A stretch of DNA of 64,000 bases from the NCBI GenBank assembly GCA_023105745.1, contig JALGQZ010000007.1:3827592-3891591 (forward strand). The letters are read 5' to 3'. Of this stretch, positions 10,992 through 23,466 are shown in pieces. Under the pieces are notes generated by a model that ran no database searches, was not told where the DNA came from, and was given only the letters and a program-made list of their open reading frames with translations. Numbering within the stretch: the stretch's first letter is position 1; each line of letters begins with the position of its first letter. Made by a program: the position numbers and the translations under genes. This stretch comes from Austropuccinia psidii. Taxonomy: Eukaryota; Basidiomycota; Pucciniomycetes; Pucciniales; Sphaerophragmiaceae.

Positions 10992-12757
10992 ATGTCCTCT
11001 CCTGCGTCGTTCCTTAACATAGCGCCGTCTTCCGCAAAAACATGCAAGTTTCATGACCTTGAGACCTGGAGGCAAGACAATCCCTGTGAGAGAACTTGTC
11101 GCAGCTCCTTCAATACAGCCAGACGCCCGAATTGCTGATTGATAGTGAGATCTGCGGTCTTGATCTCTCCCCAGATATCCTTCGTGGGTACAGGCCCAAC
11201 TTGCCAAGCATGATCGCATGCCTGCGGTCTATCTTTGAATATTTTCACAATGAAACAGGTCAGTCGGCCGTCCCCCTGCCATGCTCATGCTCATTCGGCC
11301 GATTGCCATGGCACGCTTTTCATTGGTGGCTTCTTACCCGGGCTGAAGTTTCATCATCGTCTTTTAAATGCCATCACAGTCAACATACACACCCACCTCT
11401 GGGGAGCCGTTGTATTTTTCATGCTTGTGCTGTCTTTGAAGACTCCTTCCCAGTTTTTGCCCTGGGGTATTTCGGCTTTCGACAATAATTATGAGCTCTT
11501 GAGCTCCTCAGTAACGTGGGAAGATACTTTTGTATTCGCCATGTTTTTTCTTGGTGGAATGAACTGTCTCGGCTTCAGCGCCATGTTTCATACCTTCTCA
11601 TGTCATAGTCACAAAGTCAGAAATTTTCTTTAAAGTGTACATTTGTTTGAGCTAAAGATATCTGCCCAAGTGATTTTAGCCGTTCACGGCCTTAACATCA
11701 TTGGTTCCTCATTTAAAAAGGTTTTCTGAACTTTATTGATCAAGAATTCATTACCAATTAGGTCTGCTCTACCTTTGGCCGATTGGACTATATCGGAATC
11801 GTTTGGCTCACAATCGGCTCATTTTATCCATCAATTTATTACGGCTTCTTCTGTCATCGGAAATTGATTGTGGGCTATCTTACTTTGATCACTATTTTAG
11901 GAGGATGTAAGTAATCAATAGCTGGTGCTCGATGAGTACATTAGTTTCGGGCTGCAACTGTGATCAATCGTTCAACTATCGCTTAAACATCTCCCAGACC
12001 CTTTGCAATCTTATTTGCAATATTGCTTGATTTAAACTACTTTCCGATCCTTGCTTTTAATTCCTTTAGTTGCAACTTATACAGTCGTCACACCACATTA
12101 TCGTTCAAGCGACGGCCGCAAAAAACGAACCTTGGTCTTCATAGCTCTAGGTTTAAGTGGAATCGTACCTATTGGCCATGGGATTTTTTGCCATGGAGTA
12201 AGAAAAACCTAAACTGCCTTCCAAGCTCATCGTCTTAAGTCATATTTCAGTTTGCCGGCTAATTCAGTCAACGAACTTCACAGTTGCTTGGTGTCGCAGA
12301 TAGGTTGGGTTTATGGTGGCTCCTGGCATCGGGCGTAGCTTATATTTTCGGAGCTCTATTTTAGTCAGTTTTTAAGGAGTCTTTGAATTACAAGTGCAAT
12401 TTAACCACCATCCTTTTGACACTGCCTCTTATCCCTTTTGTATTTTGATGCTAAAAATTTGTTTTGACTTGTCGATAGTGCCGAACGGTTTCCAGAACGT
12501 TTAAATCCAGGATACTTTGACATAATCGGCTCGAGTCATCAAGTAAGTTTTTTTTTCATCAACAGGATTTTTAATGTCAAAAAAGATTGGTTACTAAGCA
12601 TAGATACTAATGGATATTTATTTTGTTCATTTGAAACCAACAACTTTTCTGAAAAAACAAACAAACAAAGATTTTTCATTGTTTGATACTAATTGCAGCA
12701 TCTTTCCATTACGTGGCGATTTCAAAAGCTTTTGCTTTGTCAGTGCCTTTTTTTTAA
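10992..12757 (+). CDS. PAQR / hemolysin-III family membrane receptor (IZH-like)
   Basis: Eight exons join in phase: 10992-11085, 11175-11258, 11380-11615, 11762-11906, 12070-12197, 12284-12363, 12479-12542 and 12671-12757, giving about 305 residues, close to yeast Izh proteins. All introns are GT...AG, about 85-165 bases. PAQR landmarks are YRPNLPS, HNETVNIHTH, FSAMFHTFSCHS (H near 130), RLDYIGI, GSFYPSIYYGF and SSHQIFH (H near 276 and 280). The three histidines are the expected zinc ligands. About seven hydrophobic helices can be seen. Fungal members are linked to zinc and sterol homeostasis, and relatives sense adiponectin or progestins with ceramidase-like activity. The ligand here is unknown. 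The last exon was found only by its IFH motif and ends in TAA. Confidence 0.93.
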
Positions 12758-14026
12758 TCATTTAGGTTGCAATACATCAGAATTTTTCAAATTAATAACT
12801 TTTTTCTCCTTTAAAAAAATTTATTACGTTACTTGAAAACAATAATAATAGTGCTCATAACCCCGCTCATAGTTTATGCTTATAGAAAGCAGGTAAAATC
12901 CTGCAATCGACATTTCTTTTCAAATTAGGTTATAAAACAAAGTTGTCCAAAAAATATTGCTAAAGTCAAGTTTGTTTTAGCGGGGCATCAGTAATTGTTT
13001 TTTTGGTGTAGATGGCATGTAATTATAGTAGGTTTTTTGATAGAAATATAATTAGACTTTCTTTTAAAGAAAAACTCAATAATGATGTACTTTTGAAGAA
13101 TGATGCGATTTTTAACTAATTTTAAAGCCTTACTATTGTTCAAAAGCAAAATCAAACAAAAATTACAATCAAATACAAGTTTAAGAGGCAAAATTCAACA
13201 GGAATTAATGTACTTTTTGAGCTATTAGGGGTGTACTACCAGTAATCTGCTAAATTAAAAGCAATCTGTCCTATTTCAGCTTCGACAAGATTTTTCAAGC
13301 CAAAACTCCTTCCCATCCCCTTGAAAATTTCTCTACTTTTCAACAACGTTTTTAACTTTTTAAGCAAATTTTCTTAAATACTAAACGATTATGTTTCAAT
13401 TTTTTTAACTTAAATCAACCAGTTAAGATAGATAAGTTTTTGTGAGTCGAAAAACTGAGAAATAATAATACCAATTTAAATTTTACTTTTGCTGGTTTCA
13501 TATTTTTTTCTTTTAAAGATTTAATTTATTTTTTTCTTAAAGAAGAGAATTACTATTAAAAAAATTCCATAATTGATCATAATAATAATAATATATATAT
13601 ATAATTGAAGTGAATTGATGAAATTTTTTTATTCTATTCAGAAAATTCTTCCAGTTTTGATAGACAAGTTCATTAACTAAATTTAGAAAATAAGAAAGCT
13701 CTTGTTCATCAAGTTTAAGATATAAAAAGAAATTCTAGTAATATCTCCAAGCTAGCTCAGTTGCAAATTATATTGTAACTTAACCTTTAATGGAATTGTG
13801 ACTTAAATATTAACAGATTACTAACTTGATGGATAGCTTTTAAGTCAATTTAATACATGAAATTAAAAAAAAAGTATCAGATTAAATCACTTAAAATATG
13901 TCCTATTTAATGATGAAGACCAAGCAGAATTTATTGTCCAGCTGAGAAATGTTTCTTTTGCAAGGAAAGTGAAATTTAAGCTGAAAAATATCTCATAACA
14001 TATACTCAAATTAGGCTTTAAATAGT
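12758..14026. other. AT-rich intergenic region, no gene seen
   Basis: This is strongly AT-rich sequence with poly-A/T runs and a short TA repeat near 13595. Frames are short and unlike any family I recognise. It begins with the 3' UTR of the PAQR gene. Confidence 0.6.
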
Positions 14027-15087
14027 TTGAACAGGTTTATTGTTACTGTTTTCCGGGGATCAAAGAATATCATTGATAGTTTCTCAATGAAATATCCACA
14101 GGATGCTTGTTCCCTTCTATCTTATGTAAATACAAAAAAAGAAGCTGGACCAAAAAATAAGAATCTGACTAGTGAAGAAAGACACTTTCTTAATTTAATG
14201 TTGGCCTCATGTGCAGTATCCTGGGAGAACTTGATGAAAGCACCATAGTTGCAGTTGTCACAACGGAAGGGCTCTGGGGAAATAGGAATGGCCTGGAACT
14301 CAGTAATACAGAAACTAAAGTGGAAGACTCCGAAAGTATTAAAGGGAATGCATGTCAAAATGGCAAAGAGCCAATAAAGTAAGTCTTTAATAACTTTTTA
14401 AACCTGTAAGAAGGAACAAAGGAACTAGTAAGGGATATGATTACCAATATCCACTGAACAGAAAACAAGGTGTGCAAATGAATGACTTAGTAACATCAGT
14501 ATTTGAGATCAAGATGGAATAAGATAAAGATGAGAATAACTCTTAGTAGATTAATCAACTGGAGGGAAAGCCCCAAGGGCTGAAAGGAAGGCTGTTATAT
14601 GTGAGAAGCTGGGAGCTTGATCACTTCATAATTAAGGTTAAGCTTTTTGAAATACCTGAAGCTGTATGGACTGCTTTGGGGCAAAAAACTTGAACATATT
14701 AGAAAATAAGCTGGGTTGAATAATCTTACCTGGGTCTGTGAACAAAATAAAGGCTTCCATTGAGGAAGAATATAATAGATGATTATGATTTCCAAGGAAT
14801 ATTAATGGAGATTCAACACTTGAAGACTGATTTATAACTTCCTCTTGAATATAACTTTAAAATTCCCTGCCAGGATTCCCTTGGGGGAAAACTGAATATT
14901 TGAGAATAACCAATTTTTGATGGCTGAGATGATTGGTATTAATGGAAATAAGTCTTCTTAAAACTTGAGTATGCCTCTTGAAAGAGAGTGCCTTGGAAAA
15001 CAACTTGCTACCCAAATAATTCCTCTAAAAAATTTCTTGAGAGCTGGAAAGATATTTTCAGATAGAATAATGGCCCCAAGGAAATAT
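14027..15087. other. Unrecognised decayed sequence
   Basis: A 73-codon frame at 14027-14248 (containing SEERHFLNLMLASC) is open but has no recognised motif, and the sequence after it has stops in all frames. It may be a remnant of a coding region. From about 14400 to 15087 I see nothing interpretable. Given its neighbours it is probably very old transposon DNA. Confidence 0.3.
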
Positions 15088-15905
15088 TATAAGGTGTGGA
15101 TATGAAAATTTGATTGAAAATCAAGCATTTTTACTGTCCTGAAACATTTTTTTAAGGTGAAATTAAGCTGGAATATCAATTTCAAGAATTTTAAGGGAAA
15201 AAAATGGCAAATTTATTTTCTTTAACTTTTTTAGTATAAAAAAATAATATTAGATAGATTTACTGATTTACCAACAATAGGAATTTATCCAAAAATATTC
15301 CACAAGAGATATTTATGGCTACAAAAGAATGATCCTGATGAGGATTTTCAATTGGAATTAATTGAGAAAAGAACTGCAGAAAATTCATAAGACAACAGAG
15401 TATTCAAAAAGAATAACAAAGGGAAAACACTCCTAGAAGTGACCAGAGTGAATTTGGAAAAAAAGGACAATGCTAACCGTAATGAAAGATGCTTTAATTC
15501 AGTTTTGGGGTGGTTCAAGGGTAAAGATGATTATGATGATTTTTTAACATGTTTAAAGGTTTAAGATAATATAAAATTTGTGATTAGAATTGTTTATTGA
15601 TTGGTTTAACAGGTCTTGAACTAATAATAAAAGTAAAAGATTCTTCTCATTAGCTGTGAGAAACACACTGAAAACAGAAAATACAATTATGGAATAATTG
15701 AACCCTGGTTTAGACCATAAAGGGGTGGTTTAGCCATTTTAGTCCCTTAAACCAGCAATTGATATAATAATACTTGTTCTACAGCCCACAAAATATGTTA
15801 GAATGTGTGTAAAAGACTTTAAGTTCAGTTGAAACTGTTTTTATTAAGTTTGTTTTACCCTCTTGGGAACAGTTAAACATTTTCTGGTTGGTATCAAGAC
15901 TGTCA
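15088..15905 (-). repeat. Old, diverged B-family LTR fragment, inverted
   Basis: Read on the minus strand, this region follows the 3' half of the LTR at 28012/54050. Shared landmarks include AAGGTGTGGATATGA at 15091, GATGCTTTAATTCA at about 15489, GAACCCTGGTTTAGACCA at about 15700, and GAATGTGTGT followed by TTTTACCCTCTTGG. Substitutions and indels are numerous, so the copy is much older than the other three. The 5' half of the LTR is not recognisable beyond about 15905. Confidence 0.8.
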
Positions 15906-16479
15906 AAGAATTAGCCAAAAAGAGCCATGATTAAGCATCTCCACATTTAGCTCAAATATGCCTAAGTATGCAAAGATAATCCAACAAAGAAGACTTGCCA
16001 TGGATCAAACATTGATAGTAAACTCATGGCAGTCACTAGCATATATAAAATCACTCCTTATTCCTCTCTTAGTGAATGAAATCAATTTCCACCCTCTTCT
16101 TTTTCTTACAATTAACTTCTCCACTTTCTTTTTCATCTCAGCTCAATTCTTTCTCTTTGTCTCATTTAAGTTCTTATTCCTTGTCTCATTTCACTTCTTA
16201 ACTTTTCTATTGTCTCTAATCACCATCCTTATTTTATTATATACTTAAAACCCAAACTTTGTAGCTAGCATTGGTATGACCTTTCCTATATTTCTTATCA
16301 ATGTAATAATAACCAGATATTAATCTAGCTTGTTGTAGTGCTACCAGTATTTACAAATATACCATTATCTTATTCATTACTTGTATTCCACCTCTTGGGT
16401 ACTTAGCTCTTTCTTACTCTCTTTGTCCTACTGCTGTTAATTCCACTTCAAAAAGATTTACAGTCTTAACTATTCAGCA
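15906..16479 (+). other. Region upstream of the Copia gene (LTR or leader not defined)
   Basis: This stretch should include the 5' LTR and leader of the Copia element that follows. A TATA-like box (TATATAAAA near 16039) and pyrimidine-rich sequence are present. CTAGCATTGGTATGACC at about 16265 might mark an LTR end and primer site. No matching 3' LTR was found, so the limits remain open. Confidence 0.3.
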
Positions 16480-19400
16480 AGCACAATGAAAAGGTGGAAT
16501 ACAACATGAAAACCATAGAAGGTCATGAACTATCAACCATTCCTCTACTAGATGGAACCAAATATAGTCACTGGTACCTTCAAATAAAAATTCATTTAAG
16601 ATCTAAAGATTTTATTGAGGTATGCAAAAAACCTTTACCATTGGATGCTTCCATTCCTGGCACCAACAAATGGTAAAAGTCTAGTTATGAAGCAATCAAG
16701 ATAATTACCTCCAACATCAATGAAGGAGTCTTTTGTGAAGGCTTCAACAACAAAACTACTAAGAAAGCCAACATACTCAGGGAAAAACTGAATGAAAAAT
16801 CTTCCTCAAAAAGAGCAGTGAACAGAGGAAGAGTATTGATGGATTGGCAACAAACCTTTTACAATGGAAACTTACAATAATACATCAATTCATCCAGAAG
16901 AATGCTCATGGAACTTGAATCAGTTGATATCAAATTCTCTAAGAAAATTCTCTCTTTCTCACTAGTTTGAAAACTTGGGGGAGAATCAAAACTACACCAG
17001 TTTATAGAATTACTAGCACTGAATGAAGACCTAATTGAAAAACCAAATATCATGCTAAATAGACTACAATATTTTGCCAACTTACTACTATCAAAAAGCT
17101 TTAATAAAAACAAAAATCCCTCAGAACTCTTCTCTGCATCAAATAAACCTTTCAAAAAGGTCTATTATTGTTCAAACTGAAGGCAAAATCAACTGTGCAC
17201 CACTCATTGAAAAGAAGATTGCTGGGCTGAAAATAATCATCTAAGACTGTCAAGAAGAGAAAAGAAATGGAAACTATATGATACCTCCACTCATCTTTCT
17301 GTCACAATGGCTCTAATCACTTCACCAAAAACATCCAAAGAAACCCTGAATGACCTCTTTGTTGACTGTGGTGCCACTCACCACATGTTCAACAACAAAT
17401 CATTCTTTCTGTCTTTATAAAAATCTGTCAGCATAACTATTGCAACTGGAGATATCAATAGAACCCTAATTGCTTGTGGAATTGGAACAGTCAATATAAT
17501 ATGCAACAACAGAATTCTATCCCTTGAAAATTGTCTCTATGTTCCAAAACTAAAATGTAATTTAGTCAGCTTACTCAAATTATTCAAAAAACAACTCAAA
17601 ATTCATCAACAAGAAAACAAATTCATTCTTGAATCAAACAATGAAACAATTCTAGACAGAAATATAACTAACCAATTAATGTATATCAACTATTTCTTGC
17701 CGAAATCACTACTTACATCCAACAACAACTTATCAACAATATGGCACAATTGGCTTGGAAACCCTGGTCTTTCTATACTCAAAGAAATGGGTTTACCTAC
17801 CCATAGCAATGATTGTCTGGTATTTTCAAATGAATAAATCTCACCAACTTCTTTATTCAGGAAAATTCAAAGAAGCAAAGCTTCCCTTATAATACTTACA
17901 TATTGATTTGGTCAGACCAGTTTCTCCATCTTCCTTATCCAGATGTTCATACTTTCTCACTATAGTCAATCAAGCCACTGGCTTAAAAATTGTAAAATTC
18001 TTAAAAAAAAAATCTGAAGCCTTTGAACACTTTCTCTCAGCAAAAATACTGATGGAAAACAAGTGCAAAAGAAAACTAAAAAACCTAGTTTCAGACAGAG
18101 GTGGTAAGTTTCTTAATAACTGTCTGAAGAATGTGGATTGATTCAAATCTTTTCTCCACAAGAAACACATCAGAATAATGGATATGCTGAAAAAGCCAAT
18201 AGAACTATATTAGGAAAGGATTTTTGTTTAATTAATCCAAAAAATCTTCCTAAAAACCTCTGGGCTGAAGCTGTAAACACTGCAGTCTTTCTCTCAAATC
18301 TCAGCCCTACAATCTCTCGCAACAACAAATCACCTCACCTACTGTGGCACAATCTCCTGGTTAAAATAAACTGACTAAAAGCCTTTGTTTGTAGAGCCAT
18401 CATATTTAATCACCATAAACACAGAGATTGGAAGCTTGCTCCTTGTTGTTCCAAAGGAATCTTCTTGGGGTATCAGGATGAAAATTCTCTGTATCAAATA
18501 TTAAGATTAAATGACTCAAAAATTATAATCACTCGCAATTCCACCTTCAAAAAAAAGATATTTTCAAGAATCAATATCAGAAATTATAGAGATCAAGGTG
18601 AAGACAACTGGTGCTTGTTGCCCGGCACAAATCTGAACAATCAAGAAGATCTTCAAAATATCGAAGAAATAGCTCCAAGGGTGGATGAAATCCCAATGAA
18701 TGAAGATTCAATAAATTCAGAGATGGTAGATGAGATCCATCCTGAAGATATTTAGACCAATTCACAAATAAACTGCTTACCAAGAATTAAAATAATAGGT
18801 CCTCATCATCCAACCTTAATCTCTAGTAACATAAATCAACTCATTGTACTACCTTTTCCCAGAAGAGGAAATGCTCTTATCACCACTACAATGACAATAT
18901 CTTCCACTTACGAAAAATCCTTAAAATTGGAAAACAAAGATTTTTGGCAAGAATAAATCAATGAAGAGCTCAATAACATGAATCAACTTAATGTATGGGA
19001 AGTCATTGACCTAAAAGAGGATTAAAAACTCATTGGTACGACTTAGATATTCAGGATCAAGACTAATGATCACAATGAGGCAACAGAATACAAGGCTAGA
19101 CTATGTGCTCAAGGATTTAGCCAAATGCAAGGATGAAATTACAACAAAACCTTTGCTCCAACAGGAAAAGTCAACTCACTACACACTCTAAGAGCATTTG
19201 CCAGCAAAAATAATCTGGGATTTTACCAAATCAATGTGAATGGTGCCTTCTTATATGATGAACTCACTGAAGCCATTTACTTAGCCATACCTCAAGGATT
19301 AAATGAAGATCAGTGAAAAAAATGCCTTCAACTAAAGAAGGCGCTATATGGTCTAAAACAGGCACCATTAGCATGCTACACTCGATTGAAAGAATGGTTA

Positions 19401-20526
19401 TTCAAGACAGGTTTAAGTGTAAGTATACTAGATCCTTGCGCCTTCTTCAGAACAAGGGGAACCACTGATATGGATATACATACACATTTACAAAATTGCA
19501 ATCTTCAGCAAAAATGTCACCTTGTTCAAAGAAGAGATAAAGAATGAGTTCGAAATCAAAGATTTTGGACCAGCTGACTTGATCTTGGATAGAAAGGTGA
19601 CTCAACTGAACGTAGAAATCATTTAAGACCAGCGGCACTATGCTGAAGCCTTGCTAAACTTATATGGCATGAGAAATTGCAAGGAAACCTCAACTCATAT
19701 TGTTCCAAATGAACACTTAGGATTTGCGACTTAGAAAGAAATAAAAGGCTTCAAGCTCTTAAAGGTCAATGTCAGGAGCGCTGTCGGCAGCATAAACTAT
19801 CTGAGCACAGCAACTCACCCTGATTTAGCCCATGAAGTAAGCTCCTTATCACAATACCTTGGGAATCCTGGCATTCAGAAGTTGAAGAGCTTTCTTCACA
19901 TAATATGCTATCTAAAAGGATCTCAAGAACTAGGTATGCTCTATCCTAGAAATGGTAAGGAAGGCATAATTGAATGTAGTGATGCTTATTGGGGCAGCTG
20001 CAAAGCAACAAGAAGATCAATATCAGGCTATCTGGCCTCATTCAAAGGAGGTCTAGTGATTTGGAAAACAAGAAAACAGGAGTATGTTTCAACTTCAACT
20101 GCCGAAGCAGAGTACAAATATCTCTGTGATCTAACATTAAAACTCCTTTTGCTTAAGCAATGGACAACAGAAGTCTGGATGAGAAATGCGCAGTCTCCAA
20201 TATTAATATGGAATGATAATAAAAGCTGCATAAACACTGCAAAAAGCAATAGCAACTTCAACCACAAACAAATGAAACATGTTAACATCCAGCTACACTT
20301 TGTCAGGGAAATGAACCAATCAAATAAGTTTTTACTGAAATACGTTCCAAGCCGAAATATGCTAGCTGACTTTTTAACCAAATCTGTCAATAAGAATGTA
20401 TTGGAAAGAGCACTATATGCTATGGGAGTTTTGTCAGCCTGTGACTCAAAACCAGAGCACAAGCATGACAGCCAAAATACCATAAACCAATGGTATAGCC
20501 AAGATACCACCAAAACATGGAGCTGA
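16480..20526 (+). pseudogene. Decayed Ty1/Copia polyprotein
   Basis: Fragments occur in Copia order across several frames: a Gag N-terminus (LLDGTKYSHWYLQIKIHL, ~16540), protease with changed motif VDCGATHHMF (~17360), GAG-pre-integrase motif WHNWLGNPG (~17740), integrase pieces (17908-18374), RT motifs (FAPTGKVNSLHTLRAFA at ~19150; KKALYGLKQAP at ~19340), and RNase H (19882-20526: YWGSCKATRRSISGY, STAEAEYKYL, KHVNIQLHFVRE). Stops and frameshifts are spread throughout, so the element is dead. Integrase preceding RT distinguishes it from all other retroelements here. No intact LTR pair was recognised. Confidence 0.88.
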
Positions 20527-20729
20527 GCCAAATTAGCTCAAAAGGTATCAAAAGAAAGAGGAAACTCACCTCTTTCTGAAAATATAAGTCCCATCACCAT
20601 AGGACAAGAAATAACAAAGTTATTCCTTCTCAAAGTTATTGCTGAGCATAAACCTTAATTTTCACCTCTCATCTAAAATCTAGAAGGAGAGGCTTAACCC
20701 CATCAAATGGGTATTCAAAATGAAGCTCT
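20527..20729 (+). repeat. Probable left part of the D-element LTR
   Basis: When element A (20735-59609) and one AAGCC copy are removed, this stretch joins smoothly to 59615. It shares motifs with the sequence there: TTCACCTCTCATCTAA occurs on both sides, and GGGCTATCTAATGGTG at the junction recurs as GGGCTATCTGATGGTG near 59783. A therefore probably landed in D's 5' LTR. The true left end of that LTR is not resolved. Confidence 0.5.
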
Positions 20730-20734
20730 AAGCC

Positions 20735-22932
20735 TGTGAGCCTGTGAGGTATGTATGACATACCCATAAGGCCACAAATGATTTTATAAACAGTTAATTT
20801 TGTCTTAAACAGACTTTTTAGTTGAATTTAAAATAAAAAATAATAAAAAATAAGTATAACTTTTTTTTGGATAAACAAAGTTATAAATATTATGTCATTT
20901 TTGGATTCTACACCAAAAATAACCTAGGGTACACCCATAGGGTGTTATACCCAAAACCATTTATTTTTTATGTTATTGGAAGATTTAAGAATCTAACAGT
21001 ACCAATGTAACTTTTTTAACATTTTTTTAAAATTGTTAAATTTAAGCTTAATTAAGCTTAAATTTAAAGTTGCATAAGGTTTATGCAAACTTACCAAAAT
21101 TTTAGTTAAAATTGAGGTGTGGTGTATATTTACTGAATTGGCTAAGGATTTGCCATACAGAATGCAAATCCTGCGTGAGCTCAATTTAAAATGGTTTAAG
21201 GCCATAGTATGGCTTTAAATAAATAAAAGGGCAAAATCCACGCAGAAAGGTGGGACAAAGGAAAAAGACCAAATAGAGCTGGGGTACCCAACTTTTTGGA
21301 TCTGCAAGGATTCAATTAAGGTTGTCCACCTGTATTGGAGGATTTTCAACCTTATTTAAACTTTAATATTAGACTTTGAGCCAACCTTAAGGTTTAAACT
21401 GGTTTTATCCCAATTTGGACAGGAATTTCAAGCTGCCAAAGGGTAAATCCCAATATGCAGGCTTGAAATCAAGATTTTAAGAACTGTCAGAGCTTAATTA
21501 AGCTTAAAAAACTTAAATCAGCTTAAAACTTTAAAGTTTCAAGCATTAAAACCTTATCAAAACTTAAGGTTTAGTGTGTTTTGCTATTTTACGTGGAAAA
21601 ATAGCAAAAACTTCAAAAATTCATTAAAATTCCAATTCTTAATGGATTTGCTTGAAAGTTTCACACAACTTAGAATTTAATATTATCAATATATAAATGA
21701 AATTTTAAGTATCTTTTATAAATAAATTTCCTGGGTAATTAGCCTGGAAATTTACTCTTTTAATTAAACTCAAAGAAATTTATGATTTCTTTAAAAATTA
21801 ATTAAAAATTGAGTTTAAGAGATTTCTACTTGAAACTCTATTTTTAAGTTGTTCATGTGATTAACTTCAATATAAATAATCTTATTTATATTAAAAACTT
21901 AAAATAATTAGTTTAAATGAGGATTAAAGTTACATGGAGTTAAGAATAACATTGGTAACTTTAAATTGGAAGTAAAAATAAGTTGCCTTAAGTTAAGAAC
22001 TTTATTTTTAAGCATGGTTTTTCAGTTTTGACCTGAGCAAGCCCTCTACATCCATTATGAATCATGAGAGCTGCTCTGAAGACATAAAAAGAGTCTTTTC
22101 ATCACTGTTTTTGTCCATCATTCATTATCAATCCAATCATATTAGAAATTTAAACAGGTAAAGTTTTATTAAATATAAAATCTTATTATTAAAAGTAATT
22201 CTTAAGTTATTTTTATTCTTTATTTATTAAAATTAAAGAGTTGAAGTCATAGAATTTAGATTATTGTTGTAATCACCAATAATATATTTTATTATATAAA
22301 ATTTTCATTTTAAATATCTTTTCAAATCCACAAATTCCTCTCAAAAACTCTTTAATCATAATTTATATTATAAAAAGTTGTTTTATCTTTAAATTTATTG
22401 ATTTTTGACGTGTTTTTAACTTATAATTATCATTTAATATTATAACTGTTGTTGTTTGACTTATTATATTCAATAAATGTTATAAGTAAGTTTTCCCTAA
22501 AAATTCTATATTTTTTTGTCTAGTATTAGTTTTTTATATATATATAGAATTTTCTCTATAAGAATTATTTCTGCACAGTGTGTGTTTTAATTCTTTTATA
22601 AATAATATTTATATTATTTATAAGTGGTTAAATATTTATATTTTCCACGTGTAATTGTCTCATTAAGAGCTTTACACTTCTTATTGTTACAACTGTCAGT
22701 GACTATAACAATAATAGAATAATTATAATTTATTATAATTATTATATTTTTTATTATTATTATATTATTATAATAATAATTAAATTTATTTTTTTTATAT
22801 ATAATTATGTTTAATAATTATATTTAAATTTGTGGTTGTAATCTTTTATTATATTATATTTTTCTACTGAGGACAGTCATAGTACTCTTGATATTGTTAC
22901 TATTATCAACAGTTTCATAGACGAAACTTACA
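20735..22932 (+). repeat. 5' LTR of element A
   Basis: The LTR is 2198 bases long, against 2199 for the 3' partner at 57411. It is very AT-rich and ends ACGAAACTTACA. It shares its whole plan with the LTRs of element C but belongs to a different family from B. The promoter and polyadenylation sites must lie inside but were not located. Confidence 0.95.
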
Positions 22933-22934
22933 TT

Positions 22935-22950
22935 TGGGGGCCTGGCCGTG
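22935..22950 (+). other. Primer binding site of element A
   Basis: TGGGGGCCTGGCCGTG begins two bases after the LTR. Its complement ends in CCA and has the layout of a tRNA 3' end: CACGG (T-stem), CCAGGCC (acceptor strand), C (discriminator), CCA. In this copy the next bases extend the match to a T-loop end, AAAT. The tRNA could not be identified from memory. The same site occurs in C and D. Confidence 0.7.
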
Positions 22951-23466
22951 ATTTTAAACCAATTTTTGGGACATAAATCATATTCTAGACCTTATTTTAC
23001 TGTTTTTTGATGTAAAATTGCCATATTTGCCTTGATATTGGATTTTTTGGGACTTATCCCTTATAAATAATCTTTATAATATTAATAAAGTTATTTATTC
23101 TTAAGAATATTGTTTGAAACAATATACTATTGAGTGACTTGGAATAAATTTCTTTTGTCTAACTAGTGGCTTTTTCACATCACAGACTTGAAATTTATTC
23201 TTTGAGTTATTCTAGTATAAAGTGAATAATAATACAATTTTGATTAATTAACTTGTTAATTGCATAATTATTATTTCTTTAAATAAAATAATAAATCAAA
23301 TAAAAAATCTTTACTAAAAACATTTTTTCTTTTATCTTAGACATTTTTCTTTATTTTTGATGTAATTTGCCATAAAATTACATTTAAACAACTTGCTTTC
23401 ATAAGTTGAGCTTATAAGTTATTTTCATTATTTAATAAAAGAACTTATATTTTTCAATTTCTCTAG
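22951..23466 (+). other. Leader of element A, probably intronic
   Basis: This is an AT-rich stretch between primer site and ORF1. It ends in a polypyrimidine run and acceptor (TTTCTCTAG at 23466). No coding frame was seen. The start codon of ORF1 should come from an upstream exon here or in the LTR, but I could not place it. Confidence 0.45.

Noticed and set aside
10593..11219. A 208-codon minus-strand frame between RLP24 and the PAQR gene
   Set aside because: It crosses the first exons and intron of the PAQR gene, has an Arg/Ser-rich composition expected from the opposite strand, and resembles no family.
14122..14358. Minus-strand frame with CDNC
   Set aside because: A single C-x2-C without partner cysteines and no similarity known to me; probably chance.
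15797..16273. A Copia 5' LTR starting TGTTAGAATGTG at about 15797
   Set aside because: The bases belong to an old inverted B-family LTR; the neighbouring sequence on both sides matches the reverse complement of 28012-29838.
20028..20531. 167-codon minus-strand frame over the Copia RNase H
   Set aside because: It is the complement of a clearly recognised Copia RNase H region; hydrophobic composition is a strand artefact.
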